Below are positions 10,960-21,494 of a stretch of DNA of 64,000 nucleotides, piece after piece. Position numbers and translations under genes: made by a program. Under the pieces are notes generated by a model. The model saw nothing but the letters and a program-made list of their open reading frames with translations. It was not told the origin of the DNA and made no database searches. Each line of letters starts with the position of its first letter. Position 1 is the stretch's first letter. The stretch is from Carpediemonas membranifera (taxonomy: Eukaryota > Fornicata), in contig JAHDYR010000007.1 in the NCBI GenBank assembly GCA_019828565.1, forward strand, positions 1 to 64,000. Direction: 5' to 3'.

Positions 10960-13900
10960 CCGTCAAGGCTAGCATTCTTAAGCAAGTCGTGTCCGTCCTG
11001 TTCGACTCGGGCGCTGACTGCGCAACCATTGACCCCAAGCTCTGCCACGGCAAGGCAGTGAAGTGGATCTCACACGAGAAGACACTTATCGAGACAGTGG
11101 GCGGCGTCAGAGAGGCCGATGGTCAGGTATCCTTCCGCCTCGTCTTAGCGCCCTCGCCATTCACTCCGCGCGGATGCTCTATCACTATTAAGGCCTACGT
11201 CCTGTCGACCGCTTTCGATGTATGCCTGGGTTACCCTCAGATGGTGGAGATCGGCCTTCTCCCTTCGTTGTCTGAGCCTACCAGCGAGCTCGCAGCCAGC
11301 GACGAACCACCTACATTCGAGAAGTACGTCGCGCAAGCCAGAGCCATGTCCTCTTCCTTTTCTCAGAGGCAGGCCGACATCCTCAAGCGTTACGCCCGGA
11401 CATTCGTGGACCGTACCGAGCCAAGCCGGCTCGAACCGTATGATTTGGTCCTCAAGGGCGACAGAGTCGTACACATTCGGCCGTACTATGTTCCCCCGCC
11501 GAAAGTCCCGATCATTCAAGAGCACATTAATACGCTCCTGGCAAAGCGCTACATCGAGGCATGCCAGTCTCAATACGCGAGCCCTACCATCATAGTTCCA
11601 AAGAAGGGGGGAAAGACGCGTTTTGTCGTCGACTTCCGCGAGATCAATCAACTAACGGAACCATTCGACTACCCCATCCCTCGCATAGACGAAGTTCTCA
11701 CTCAACTGTCCGGAAAGTCTGTGTTCGCTACCCTAGACTTGTCAGCAGGATACCATCAGATCCCTCTTACTGAACGGTGCCGTCACCTAACCGCCTTCCG
11801 TACTGTTTTTGGTCAATACCAATATACACGGATGCCCTTCGGCTTACGTAACGCCGGAGCGTACTTCCAGAGGGCGATGGAAGACGGGTTCAAGGGTCTG
11901 GTGGGCTCCGCCTGTGTCATATACATTGATGACATCATCGTCATGGGTGCGGATGAGGACGAGTACCTGGGAAACCTCGAAAAAGTCATGCAACGCGTTG
12001 ACAAGCTTAACCTTCAGCTCGGCCGAGATAAGTGCCAGTTCGGTCGGCAAGAGGTCGAGTTCCTCGGGTGGATCATATCCCAAGGCAGCGTGAAGATCTC
12101 ACCCCAGCGGACCGAAGATATCGCGAACCTCAAGCTGTCTTCATCCACGAAGGGCATGCAGGGTCTCAACGGATTCCTCAACTATTTCCGCGATTACATA
12201 CCCAACTTCGCGGTCCGAGCTAAGCCTCTGCTAGACGCCATGTCCGGTCGGCAGACCCCCTCGAGACGTTCTTCAGAAGTCGCTGGACGATCTGAAACAA
12301 GCTTTATGTTCGGCCGACGCTCTAGCCATGTTCGACGCGACTAAGCCTCACACCGTCATGACTGACGCATCCGATGTCGGGTACGGAGCAGTCTTACTCC
12401 AAGAGGGCCGACCAGTTTGTTATATGTCGCGTGCGTTCAACGACGTCCAGTCACGCTGGTGTACCGGTGAGAAAGAAGCCTACGCTATCGTGGCAGCGTT
12501 ACAACGATGGCGCAAGTTCCTGTGCTGGGAGAGCTTTACTATTCTCACGGATCACCGGAACCTACTCTATATGTACCGGTCCACCAACGCCAAGGTCCGC
12601 CGGTGGGCTGATTCGATCGCCGATTTAGATTTCACCCTACAGCACATCGCCGGTCTGGACAACGGTGGAGCCGACGGTCTCTCGAGAGTATTCTCCATGC
12701 AACAGGCGTCGAGGGATCAGGTATCCCGCGCTCATCTCACAGCAGGAGCTCATCTGTCTCGCCGGATGACAACCGAGCAACTTAGGGCCGACGGTTTGTC
12801 TGTCTCCCGTCAAGTCGTAGACGACGTGATTACCGCGTGTCCAGAGTGCCAAGTCTTGGCCCGCCCTCCTGTTGATACGCCCGACGGCCTGCATACAGCT
12901 GTAGACCTCCCGTTCCGGCGTGTGGCCATTGACACCATGGGTCCGCTACCGACGGTCAACGGCCTGTCCTACGTGACAGTAATGATCGACATGTGCTCCC
13001 GCTGGACAGAGCTAGTCCCGGTCAACAGCACCTCAGCCAAAGACGCAGCCAACGCATTGGTCAACACCTGGATTCTACGATACGGATGCCCCCGAAGTCG
13101 TCCAATCGGATGGGGGCTCAGAGTTCAAAAACGCTCTGTTCAAACGCCTCTCCGAAGAGATGGGGTTCGACGTCCACATAACGACAGCATACCATCCCCA
13201 GAGCAACGGTGTCGTCGAACGCGCGAACAAGGAGGTCGAACGCATCCTCAGAGCCAGGAAGCTGGAGTTAAGGAATAACGATTGGGTAGCACACCTACCA
13301 GTCGCCCAATTCTTGGTCAACTCAATGCCCAGGATCCCGACCCGGTTGACTCCGGCCGAGATCATGTTTGGCGCCAACTTATCAATACCGTCATCGATCT
13401 ATATCACGGATGCCGCCTCGGCTGGTCCGCCACAGTCGAAGCTAGCCGCAGCCGATGCCGCCATCCAACTCGCCAAAGCAAGGATTAGAGCCATGCGCGA
13501 AGACGCTCTCGCAAAGGCAACCTCATCGAGAAGCGAGATATTGAGCCGTTTCGTGCTGGTCAAATACTACCCAAGACCACCGAGCAAGCTAGCCCCCGGG
13601 CTGGCGCGGCCCCATGAGGCGTGTCGCAGCCGTCAAACGTGATGGTGTTGTCGTCGCATATGAGGTCCAAGACCTCAGTCAGTCAGCGGACGGTCCAACT
13701 ATCAAGGTAGACGCGGCACGTGTGCGAAGATTTGACCCAGGCAAGCTCTCGGAGCAACAGATCTATGACCTCGCAGCCGCTTCCGTCGATGAGTGGCATG
13801 TCGAGCGCATCTCACGCTCTAGAGGCTCGGGCCCCAAGTCAAGGCGCGAGTACCTCGTACACTGGGTCGGATTCGAGGATTCAGAGGCTTCATTCGAACC

Positions 13901-13976
13901 TTATTCGCACGTCAAAGATTTGGAAGCCCTCGATACATATTTGAAGTCTGACCAAGCCAAGCGTGACGGTCTGTAA
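10960..13976 (+). pseudogene. Element B pol: protease, RT, RNase H, integrase, chromodomain
   Basis: It lacks gag. The protease motif FDSGADCATIDPKLC sits at the start. RT blocks include SPTIIVPKKGGKTRFVVDF, ATLDLSAGYHQIPL, MPFGLRNAG and YIDDIIVMG. RNase H shows MTDASDVGYGAVLLQEGR and TDHRNLLYMYRS. The integrase has the zinc pair CPECQ, D (VAIDTMGPLP), D in the QSDGG region and E (SNGVVERANKE). The chromodomain is YLVHWVGFEDSEASF. Compared with element C it has frameshifts at C runs near 12257 (5 versus 7 Cs), 13090 (5 versus 4) and 13597 (5 versus 4). These may be real decay or sequencing errors. Confidence 0.9.
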
Positions 13977-14018
13977 AACTTCTCAACATCGAAGCTGTAT
14001 CCTCGAGGAACAAACGAT

Positions 14019-15123
14019 TTATTCAGAGCTAGATTCCTCGTCTTCCGTCTCCTCCGTGTCCGTCAGCTCGACCAACCAAGTCGGGTCAGCGTGGCGCTCA
14101 AGGGCGTTCTCAGCCAAGTACTCTCGCACACACCGGACAAGGCAGAGATCAGCGTTGAGGGACACGATGCTGAGTCCCGAGTATCCGTCATACTGCAGGA
14201 TCAACACAAAAGACCCGGGACCACAAGTCGTCTTCAGATACTCGTGACGGACTACGCACGTGACAGTGTAGTAGCGGTCCGGATCAGAGACCTGAAGCGG
14301 CTCCCAGTGAGCCTCATCGCCAATGGCGGGCAGGTAGCCGTCGTGGCACAAGCGGCTGACCAGGGTTGCCCAGAAGTCGTTGGGAGCCGGGATGCGCCGG
14401 CTGATGCCGTAGACAGCGACACGGAAGTAGTCCGGTGCGAGGACGAGGACCAACAGGCGGTTAAGATATCCGCGCGCTGTAGTGTCCGACTTGACCCCGC
14501 CGGCAGTCCGCACAGCCGCCACGAGAGCTGCAGAGTAGTGACCATTACCGGGTGAAGACCCACCCAGCGTGATGTCGCGGCCCCGGATCGCGGCCGACAC
14601 GATGTCGCCATCGGTCAAGCGCTTCCTGCCGAGCTTGAGGTGGGCCCTCACACCGGCAAGCGCGACCTGGCAGTGAGCCACGAGAGCCAAGACCTGCTGG
14701 GTCAGCTTCACGTCCTGCACTACGGCTGCGTCGTTCAGACGACCTTGCTCAATAGCGTCAAAGATTCGCTGGAGCGGCAGCTCGATGGAGTTGGTGTAAC
14801 CTTCCAGGCGTCGGGCAACCTCGGCCTTGATGTCGTGGGGCATCAGAGTCGTCATCGTCAGGGTGCGAGTGATGCGTTCTGAGGCTTGCACGCGGTGACT
14901 ATATAACCTCACGGTTGATGTTTGTTACTTACAGATTGTCGGTGACCATGCGCTTGCGTCCACGATACTTCTGAGCGCGAAGGGAACGACAAACGGACGT
15001 ATGGGCAACAATAAGTGGCCTAGCCAGATCGTCATCACCAAGTTCGGTGATTTTGGCACGAATTTCCTTCAGAACGGCCTCTACGGCTGTGTTGTCCGAC
15101 ATCAAATGAGTTGACGGCGACAT
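14019..15123 (-). CDS. Element B opposite-strand accessory gene (two exons)
   Basis: A near-identical copy of the element C accessory gene (described at 34279-35383). Exon 1 is 15123-14933 and exon 2 is 14898-14019, with a proposed 34-nt GT-AG intron. It is convergent with pol, with the two stop codons 42 nt apart. The reading frame is intact although pol in this copy is broken. Function is unknown. Confidence 0.6.
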
Positions 15124-15454
15124 ATCCTGCACATTTCTCGGAAACGGTCGAAGGAACAACTAACAAGGTCATCTTAGTCTTCAAGCATGCATTTATTGTC
15201 GGTAATAAGGCATTAGGAGCTTCCTAGTGCTCCTTCCGGTCAGTTTGATGTTGTTATTCAAGTACAGTTGGACGCAGAAAATTAGAAGCCTCAGAACTCC
15301 TCAACGGAGCCGAATTGGAGCTTCTAAGTACGTTTTTCGGCGTCTGTGTGATTATGAGCGATAAGGGCTCAGCATTGGCAGTGTTTGCTAGAGCAATCGT
15401 TCTTGGCCTTCGAATTACATGGAATGGCATATAACACGTATAAGGTTTGTGAAG

Positions 15455-15482
15455 ACGGCCTAGGAAGGCCGTGGAGGGGCAG
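15455..15482 (+). promoter_or_regulatory. Internal hairpin and purine tract of B
   Basis: A hairpin with arms ACGGCCT/AGGCCGT is followed directly by GGAGGGGCAG (15473-15482), the same ten bases that precede the 3' LTR at 16456-16465. The separation is 983 bp, or 236 bp once LINE alpha and its target duplication are removed. Confidence 0.6.
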
Positions 15483-15630
15483 TGGTAAGCCTCTCCGTCA
15501 CGTTTCACCATTTTTGAAACAGAGCTCACATAGCGGTACCGCAGTTAGATCATGATACCATCATTTTGATTTCGTTCAGCTAGATGCGAAAGCACTCAGG
15601 CCATGGGGTTGCCAGCCCTATGAGTCACCG

Positions 15631-16362
15631 AAAGAAAGAAAGAAAGAAAAATTTATGGTGCCTGGTATCGGGCCCCGGTTACTTAGGCTGATCTCCCTTA
15701 TTACTGGAGCCGAGTTCCCCGGGGCGCTGCCTCCTCCCCTGCGATTGGACTTGTCAGCTGCGTCCAACGAGCGATTCGGTGCTACTGCTTCCGCTCACTC
15801 CCGATTTCACTTCCCCCCATAGGCCTTCGCCATCTCCGTGCGCTGAGCGCTTTCCTGTCTCCCTGTAAACCCGGCAGCTTCCAGGGAGCCTGGGGGTCTG
15901 TCCACGGTGCTTCCACAGGCAGGTTTGTCCTGCAAGACCTTCTCTATAGCACTCCCTGATTCCCTGCAGTCCCTACGGGGTCGTTCAAGCATGGCACCCT
16001 CTCCTCTTTCCAGATTCCCTGTTCAGTGCCCCCACGACCCTGTTAAGTGGCCTACCCGTGGGCGGGGAAAGCAACTAAGTCCCTCTCATCTACCCCTGTT
16101 AGGCGGCGTGGGCTAGGGCTAACACAGACTCTAGATCTGCAAGGCCTAGTACCCCTTATGATAGTTCTCTTGTGCTACACTTCCCAGCGTCCCTCTATCG
16201 TTCACAAGGGCGGCGGGGACGTCATGTCCCCCCGTATCCCATGCTCAGTCCCTGCAGTTTCCTTAGGTTCACCGCGAGTGGTGCAACCATCCAATTGATG
16301 GATTTCCTCTGTCCCTGGCCCTGCCCTCTCCCTGGGAAACATGGGGGGTCTCCCCTTGATCC
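15631..16362 (-). mobile_element. LINE fragment alpha in B
   Basis: A 732-bp LINE 3' end with the tail (AAAG)n on the plus strand at 15631. It is bounded by the target duplication CCCTATGAGTCACCG (15616-15630 and 16363-16377). Element C shows the empty site at about 35880. No intact ORF is present. Confidence 0.85.
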
Positions 16363-16465
16363 CCCTATGAGTCACCGTTGGCGGTCGGGTGGCACCGTCC
16401 AGGCCTTTGGTGAAATGCTGACGTCAAGTCTCTCTGTCATGCCTATACCAGGCATGGAGGGGCAG

Positions 16466-16587
16466 TGTTGTGGGTCCTACCCAAAGTTACACAGATTTAC
16501 GTTATATTTAATAGTCAAGGAGTTTCTCCTCGACACCCTTGTGTCGAGTCTTCTCCTCAGTAAAAGTTCAACACCCATTGAACCACA
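16466..16587 (+). repeat. 3' LTR of B (122 bp)
   Basis: TGTTGTGGGTCC...TTGAACCACA, identical in layout to the element C LTRs, preceded by the purine tract GGAGGGGCAG and by the CATGCCT/AGGCATG hairpin. Confidence 0.92.
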
Positions 16588-16706
16588 CGGTACAGACACT
16601 TCTGAATTCATGAGAATTTCTATCCAAGCTGTTTACGTTGTTACATTTGTCTATTTACGTAAACTCCTGGCATTGACAATACCTAAAACTGCGACATTTG
16701 TCGATC

Positions 16707-16922
16707 ATGATTCGAGCAACTAGCCACCAAAAGGTAGAAACGGTAACGTCAGGGATCGTGGAAGTTGCCAAAGTACAAGATTCTTACCAAATAATCCGAA
16801 AAACTGCTCAGGGCTTGCGAAAGGAAGAAGAAATCAACAAAAGGGTGAATGACACAGAGTTTCTGCTGCAAGAGATACGCGATTTGTTTATAGATGCCAT
16901 ACAGACGATGAGGGACAAGTAA
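16707..16922 (+). CDS. Small hypothetical helical protein (71 aa)
   Basis: The ATG at 16707 opens a 71-codon frame in a stretch more AT-rich than its neighbours. The product is charged and probably helical (for example KTAQGLRKEEEINKRVND), with a possible coiled coil over its second half. No known family is recognised. It lies between the LTR of B and the DIRS-4 remnant and is followed by a strong inverted repeat. It may be a remnant of a host gene or of another element. Confidence 0.3.
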   Translation: MIRATSHQKVETVTSGIVEVAKVQDSYQIIRKTAQGLRKEEEINKRVNDTEFLLQEIRDLFIDAIQTMRDK

Positions 16923-16930
16923 AAATGACA

Positions 16931-17000
16931 TTCACTAGCTTTGCTTCTCATTTCACATATTCTTGTGAAATATGTGAAATGTGAAACAGATTCTAGTGAA
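16931..17000. repeat. Nested inverted repeat
   Basis: The outer arms are TTCACTAG (16931) and CTAGTGAA (17000). The inner arms are CATTTCACATATT (16949-16961) and its exact complement (16969-16981), with a 7-nt loop. This could be a cruciform or the hairpin of a short mobile repeat. Confidence 0.6.
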
Positions 17001-17211
17001 TCTCATTTTTTCTTGCACTTTTTGGAGTATCTCCAGGGTATCTCCCGGGAGACTCTAGCCATTCTTACAGTATGTGGCCTGGAGGTCGTGGCGTAGGTGG
17101 TCAGTGCAAAGGCGAAAGCCTCCTTCCAAAGGTCGTCGTCTCAAGACTGAGGGTGGGCAGCCCGAAGCCTGTCAACCAGAGTGTGCGCGCGAATCGGGAG
17201 AGCAGGCCCTC
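16985..17211 (-). pseudogene. DIRS-4 tyrosine recombinase remnant, distal part
   Basis: This is the continuation of the DIRS-4 recombinase frame broken by element E. After removing E and one CCCTC copy, the frame reads on from NALGKLRG into PALPIRAHTLVDRLRAAHPQS, meets a TGA, and continues open as DDDLWKEAFAFALTTYATT and SRPHTVRMARV. The stop makes this copy a pseudogene unless the TGA is an error. The catalytic R...HxxR...Y box is not present. Confidence 0.6.
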
Positions 17212-17278
17212 TGTTGCAGCAGGAAACACAGAGAGTGATTTAATTGATCCGGGGTAAATCAGTCATCAATTGATTACA
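17212..17278 (-). repeat. 3' LTR of E (67 bp)
   Basis: TG...CA bounded, TGTAATCAATTGATG to CTGCTGCAACA on the minus strand. It is preceded in element orientation by GGGGGAAG (17279-17286). It is very short for an LTR. Confidence 0.93.
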
Positions 17279-17511
17279 CTTCCCCCAAGATCCGGAAATA
17301 AAAATTCGGATCTTCCAAAATCTCCAGAACCCCGAAATAAAATTCCTTGGTCCAAATCTTCAGCAGAATCTATTCCCGCAGGTTATGTCTCATTGAAGGT
17401 CCCCATGCTGAGGACGCATCAAAAACAAACCATCAACGTCGTATGCCGTGAATAACAACTAATCAACATCAAAACCAATGGAATCCAGCTTATTGTAGCT
17501 GAACACTGCTC

Positions 17512-17519
17512 CTTCCCCC
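17512..17519 (-). promoter_or_regulatory. Internal purine tract of E
   Basis: GGGGGAAG on the minus strand, an exact copy of the eight bases abutting the 3' LTR at 17279-17286, 233 bp upstream in element orientation. Confidence 0.55.
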
Positions 17520-17558
17520 ATGGGTCCGAAGTTTCCAGCCTTTTCAGCGACTACCGCC

Positions 17559-20500
17559 TTAGTTCGCTTTGAACCGCAGCATCTTCCGCTGTGCAGGCAA
17601 CTTCTTCGCCAAATGAGGTACTTTCTCCAAGTATCTGTCAAGTGCTTCGAGTTTGTCTAGCTCCAATGTGAATGGCTCCCACGTGGCTTCCTCAGGAAGG
17701 TACCCTTCCCAAATAACATGCAGTAGCAGCTTCCGTCCCTCGAACTTGTGCTCGTTGATCTCCTCCACCACGTATTCGTCGTCTCGCTCCGCAGCAACCT
17801 GCTTCAGCTGATCGAGCGTCAAGCTTGTCTCGAACACCCTGAGCCTGTCAGCGTGGATGCTGTGGGTCTTCCCGGACGTCAGGTTACGGACACGATAAAC
17901 GTTCGGGGACTTGTCTGGGCCTATGCACCACATCGGCCCGAGCAGAGTAGATCTCCTACCGGAGTTCGACGCCACCAGGACTGCGGTGTCTTGTAGCTCG
18001 ATGTGATCGCGACTTGGCGACTCTCCATCACACAGTTGTTGCTGAACCACACGATTAACTTCAATCCTACGCCTAAAGAGCTCCAACGAGACTGTATCGT
18101 CACTCAACTCGTCAAGAGTCGAGTCTTGCTCCTGGTCGTACAGTACCGTCCACGGGGACATGCCCGTGGTACTATTCTTCGTCGAGTTAAGGATGAACTG
18201 AGCGTGTGGAATCAGTTTCGTCCAGTCACGTGTCTTGCACTCCGTCATCAGGCACTTCAGATGCTTCTTCAGCTCCGCGTTCTGACGTTCGACGACGCCT
18301 TGCGATGCCGGTCGGTACGGCGTACCGATATGATGTTTCATCGATAGCTTCTCCACCATGGTGTCGACGAGCTGATTTCGGTATTGGGACCCACCGTCTG
18401 AATGGATTAAACGGGGTATACCGTAGTGGGCGACCCATTGTAATAGGGCCTCAGCTGCCTCTGCCGCAGTCGTGGAGTGGGTGGGGTATAACATCGTAAG
18501 CTTGGAGAACGTGTCGATGGCCACCACGATGTGGCGGTAACCGCCGTCAGATTCAGGTAGGGGTCCAACAGTGTCTACTTGTACTACGTCAAATGGAAGG
18601 CGTCCCATCGTCGAATGCCGGTCCTGCGGCACTCGCTCAGCTGTCTGCCGATGGACTTGGCAGACCGGGCAGGCCTTGACGAACTGTTTCACCTCGTTGT
18701 ACATCCCCTTCCACGTCTCTCCTCTTTCAATCAGGCGTTGTAGGGTAGCCCGAATGCCCAGATGTCCTTGTAAACCCCCATGTATGCTTTCGATCAGGTC
18801 AGTATGGCTCGTATCGGCACTTTGTAGGTGTACTAGACGGGACAAGCCGTCTGCACCGCCGTTGGCCACTCCTGGTACGTGTTCCACGGAATAGTTGAAC
18901 CGTGCCATGGCCAGATGCCACCTAACCACCTTAGCGTTGGCAGAGGTGGCCAGGTAGAGCAGATTTTTGTGGTCAGTGCGCACAACGAACTCTCGTCCGA
19001 TCAGTAGTCGCTCTGCCTTCTGCATTGCGAAATAAATCGCGAACGCCTCCTTCTCATACGTCGACCATCGGCGTTGGGTAGCGTCGAATGTCTTCGAGTA
19101 AAAGGCGATCGGACTAGGACCTGACGCGGATTCTTGCATCAGTACGGCACCTGCTGCGACATCACTTGCGTCGGTCTGCAATATCAGCTTCGACCCAGGC
19201 TTGGGGTGTACGAGCATTCTGTTGTCCAGCAGGCAGGTCTTGACGCGCTCAAATGCGTCTTGTTGGTCTGGTCCCCACTCAAACTTCCTGTTGGCCCGGG
19301 TGAGGGCCGCAAGGGGCTCAGTTATGTCCGCGTAGCGCTCAATCATGGGGCGGAAGTAGTTAACAGTCCCCAAGAGCGTACGAAGCGTCGACAGGTCACG
19401 GGGGGTGCAAGATCGTGAATTCCTTGCAGGCGATCCTCTGCGATCCTCTTGCCGTCGGCGCTAACGGTCCATCCTAGATAATCGATCTCGGACGCAGCGA
19501 AGATGCACTTCTTCGCATTGAGACGGAGTCCTCGAGTGTGGAGTTTTCCGAGAACGGTCTCCAGGCGACGTAGAAATTCGGTTTTGTCCCGGCCGTAGAC
19601 CACTACGTCGTCCACGTACACCAAACAGTCGGTGTACACGCTGCTTCCTAGCGCTGCCTCCAGGGCCCGTTGGCAGTACGCTGCAGCATTTTTTAGCCCA
19701 AAGGGCATCCTCGTATAACAGTATTTGACACCGTCAACGATAAAGGCCGTCATATCCTGGCATTCGTGTTTCAAGGGGATTTAAAGAAACGCCTTGCTCA
19801 AATCAAGGGCTGCAAAGTATGAGTTGCCCTGCAGCCTCTCTACGAGGTCGTCTATTAGAGGCAAGGGGTGGGTCAGGTCAGTCGTGATCTCGTTCAGACG
19901 TCTAAAGTCAAGGCACACGCGACGTGTACGGTCCCGCTTCCAAGCTAACACAACCGGGTTGTTGTACTGGCTCTCGGAACGTCTTATAACCGCCATGTTG
20001 CAAAGCTCCTCGACCTGCCGCTTCATCTCTTCCACTTCGCCCTCGCCGTAGCGGTAGGGCGGTACGTTGACCACTCTGTCATGTCGAAGGTCCAACCCGA
20101 ATGGCTCCACATCGGCCGGCTCATCAATACCTCCGAACAACCCCCCTAGCTTCGCTAACACCTCTTCGACCTCCACGGTCAGGTCCATTATCACCGGCTT
20201 GGCATCATTGGTCTTCTGCGCGCTCGACAGGTAGACTTCTTCGTCAAACTCATCGCCCTCCAGCTCCAGGAACGTCTTGGTCCCTTCTCCAGCTGTTGGT
20301 AGATGGATTTCCACCAAGCCCAAGGCCGTTAGCGTCGGGAATCCGAACACTATCTGCGGCTTAAGCCTCGGTAGGATGTAGAGTACTAGCTTCGCCGTAG
20401 TACGGCGTCCTGTCTTCGGAATAACTCCTAGATCGATGTTGACTTCGATCTTCTCATGCACGTTGTAAACCGTCCCGCCTTGCAATCGAACCTTCACGTT

Positions 20501-21415
20501 TGTGGGGATAATTTCATCCGCGAACCCCAACTCGTCGATCAACGTCTTGTCGACAAAATCTGCGTCGGCCCCGGTGTCTAGCAATGTGTTAACGTCGCGA
20601 CCGTCTACACACACCACGGCTTCAGGACGCTTCGCGGTCCCCTGGGCGACCAAAGAGGAAGAAGACAGAGAGAAACAAGCCTGAGTTTTTACACCCTTCT
20701 TGCGTTCGTCCCTCTGCTTCTTCCAGCACTTTGTGGCATCGTGGCCCACCTTGTTGCAGTAGGGGCACTTGGTAGACGCCTTGTCTTCATGCTTCTTCTT
20801 GGTCTTCTCGCCCTTCGACTCAACTGACTGACGCTGCGCCTCACGTCTACCCTTCTCAGCCTCCAGGGCTTGCTCAAAAGCCACCTTCATGGTCTCCTCC
20901 AGATCCTTGCTCTTCTTCTTGGCGCCGATTCGCTCTCTCAGGACTTGATAGCGGACTCCAGCGACGAACGCCTCCACGAGTTGCTTGGCTTGAGGCTGCA
21001 GCTCGCCGAAGTAGGAACACGTCTCCTTGAATGTCAGCACGTAATCGGCCATGTTCTCGACGAGATTGCCCGACTCGGGGCAATTCAGCTTCTTCAGCCA
21101 TTCGATGGCCTCTAGCTCGTCGAGAGGTTGGAACATCTTGTTAATCAGGTCGATAAACTCCTCGTTCCACTCCGTCTCACGATCGGGGTCATGCTCATCC
21201 ATCGGTTCATCCACCACCTGGAGAAAAGAGCCCAGCATGGGAGAACGGCACTTAAACGTTTCGAGCACTTCGTTTGACACCAGGTCGAAAATAGCAATCG
21301 GATCACGGCACCTAGCGGCATAAGCACGCCAGGACTTAACCATATGGCGCCACTCCGCCACAGAGACCTTATTAAGGTAGGGTGCGTAGTTCAGTACTGT
21401 TTCCGGTACTACCAT
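17559..21415 (-). pseudogene. Element E gag-pol polyprotein (nonsense codon and frameshift)
   Basis: The ATG at 21415 lies 12 nt below the LTR. The protein has gag, one knuckle (CPYCNKVGHDATKC), protease (LLDTGADADFV) and RT blocks NPVVLAWKRDRTRRVCLDF and MPFGLKNAAAYCQ with YVDDVVVYG. RNase H (ILQTDASDVAAGAVLM, TDHKNLLYLA), integrase (CPVCQVH, VQVDTVGPLP, IHSDGGSQYRN, SQGVVERQNAE) and a chromodomain (VIWEGYLPEEATWEPF) follow. A TAA replaces the Gln expected in KAFHQIP near 19788, and a frame change near 19400 falls at a C run. The relative H is intact at both places. E and H belong to one clade, distinct from B/C/D/F. Confidence 0.88.
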
Positions 21416-21417
21416 GG

Positions 21418-21429
21418 CAATATATATTG
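21418..21429 (-). promoter_or_regulatory. Palindromic PBS-position motif of E
   Basis: CAATATATATTG is a perfect 12-bp palindrome that includes the terminal CA of the 5' LTR and ends 2 nt before the gag ATG. Confidence 0.6.
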
Positions 21430-21494
21430 TTGCAGCAGGAAACACAGAGAGTGATTTAATTGATCCGGGGTAAATCAGTCATCAATTGATTACA
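21428..21494 (-). repeat. 5' LTR of E (67 bp)
   Basis: Identical to the 3' LTR over all 67 bases. The flanking CCCTC duplicate is at 21495-21499. Confidence 0.93.

Larger units (their letters stand above)
10960..16587 (+). mobile_element. Gypsy element B (truncated at 5' end)
   Basis: A plus-strand Ty3/gypsy element with protease to 3' LTR. It is nearly identical to element C from 31213 onward but lacks gag and the 5' LTR. It carries the opposite-strand accessory gene (14019-15123), both purine tracts, LINE fragment alpha and the LTR at 16466-16587. Bases 13150-16587 form one arm of the foldback with B'. The flank after the LTR (CGGT) does not match the GTCC flanking B', so the pair did not arrive as one clean insertion. 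Confidence 0.9.
17212..21494 (-). mobile_element. Gypsy element E (complete, 67-bp LTRs)
   Basis: A 4283-bp minus-strand Ty3/gypsy element with identical 67-bp LTRs (17212-17278 and 21428-21494) and a 5-bp target duplication CCCTC (17207-17211 and 21495-21499). It is inserted in the DIRS-4 recombinase frame. It has no opposite-strand accessory gene; the 280 bp between pol and the 3' LTR hold only two purine tracts. Identical LTRs point to a recent insertion, although pol carries one nonsense codon and one frameshift. Confidence 0.95.

Noticed and set aside
14091-14555. A 154-codon plus-strand ORF conserved in B, B' and C
   Set aside because: It is antisense to exon 2 of the accessory gene; conservation follows from copy identity. 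It is the less likely coding strand because it has no counterpart in D.
15631-15650. (AAAG)n runs as plain microsatellites
   Set aside because: Each borders LINE 3' sequence and, for alpha and beta, a target duplication, so they are LINE tails.
17041-17052. TCTCCCGGGAGA palindrome as another gypsy primer site
   Set aside because: It is not next to a CA-ended LTR or a gag start and lies inside the DIRS-4 remnant frame.
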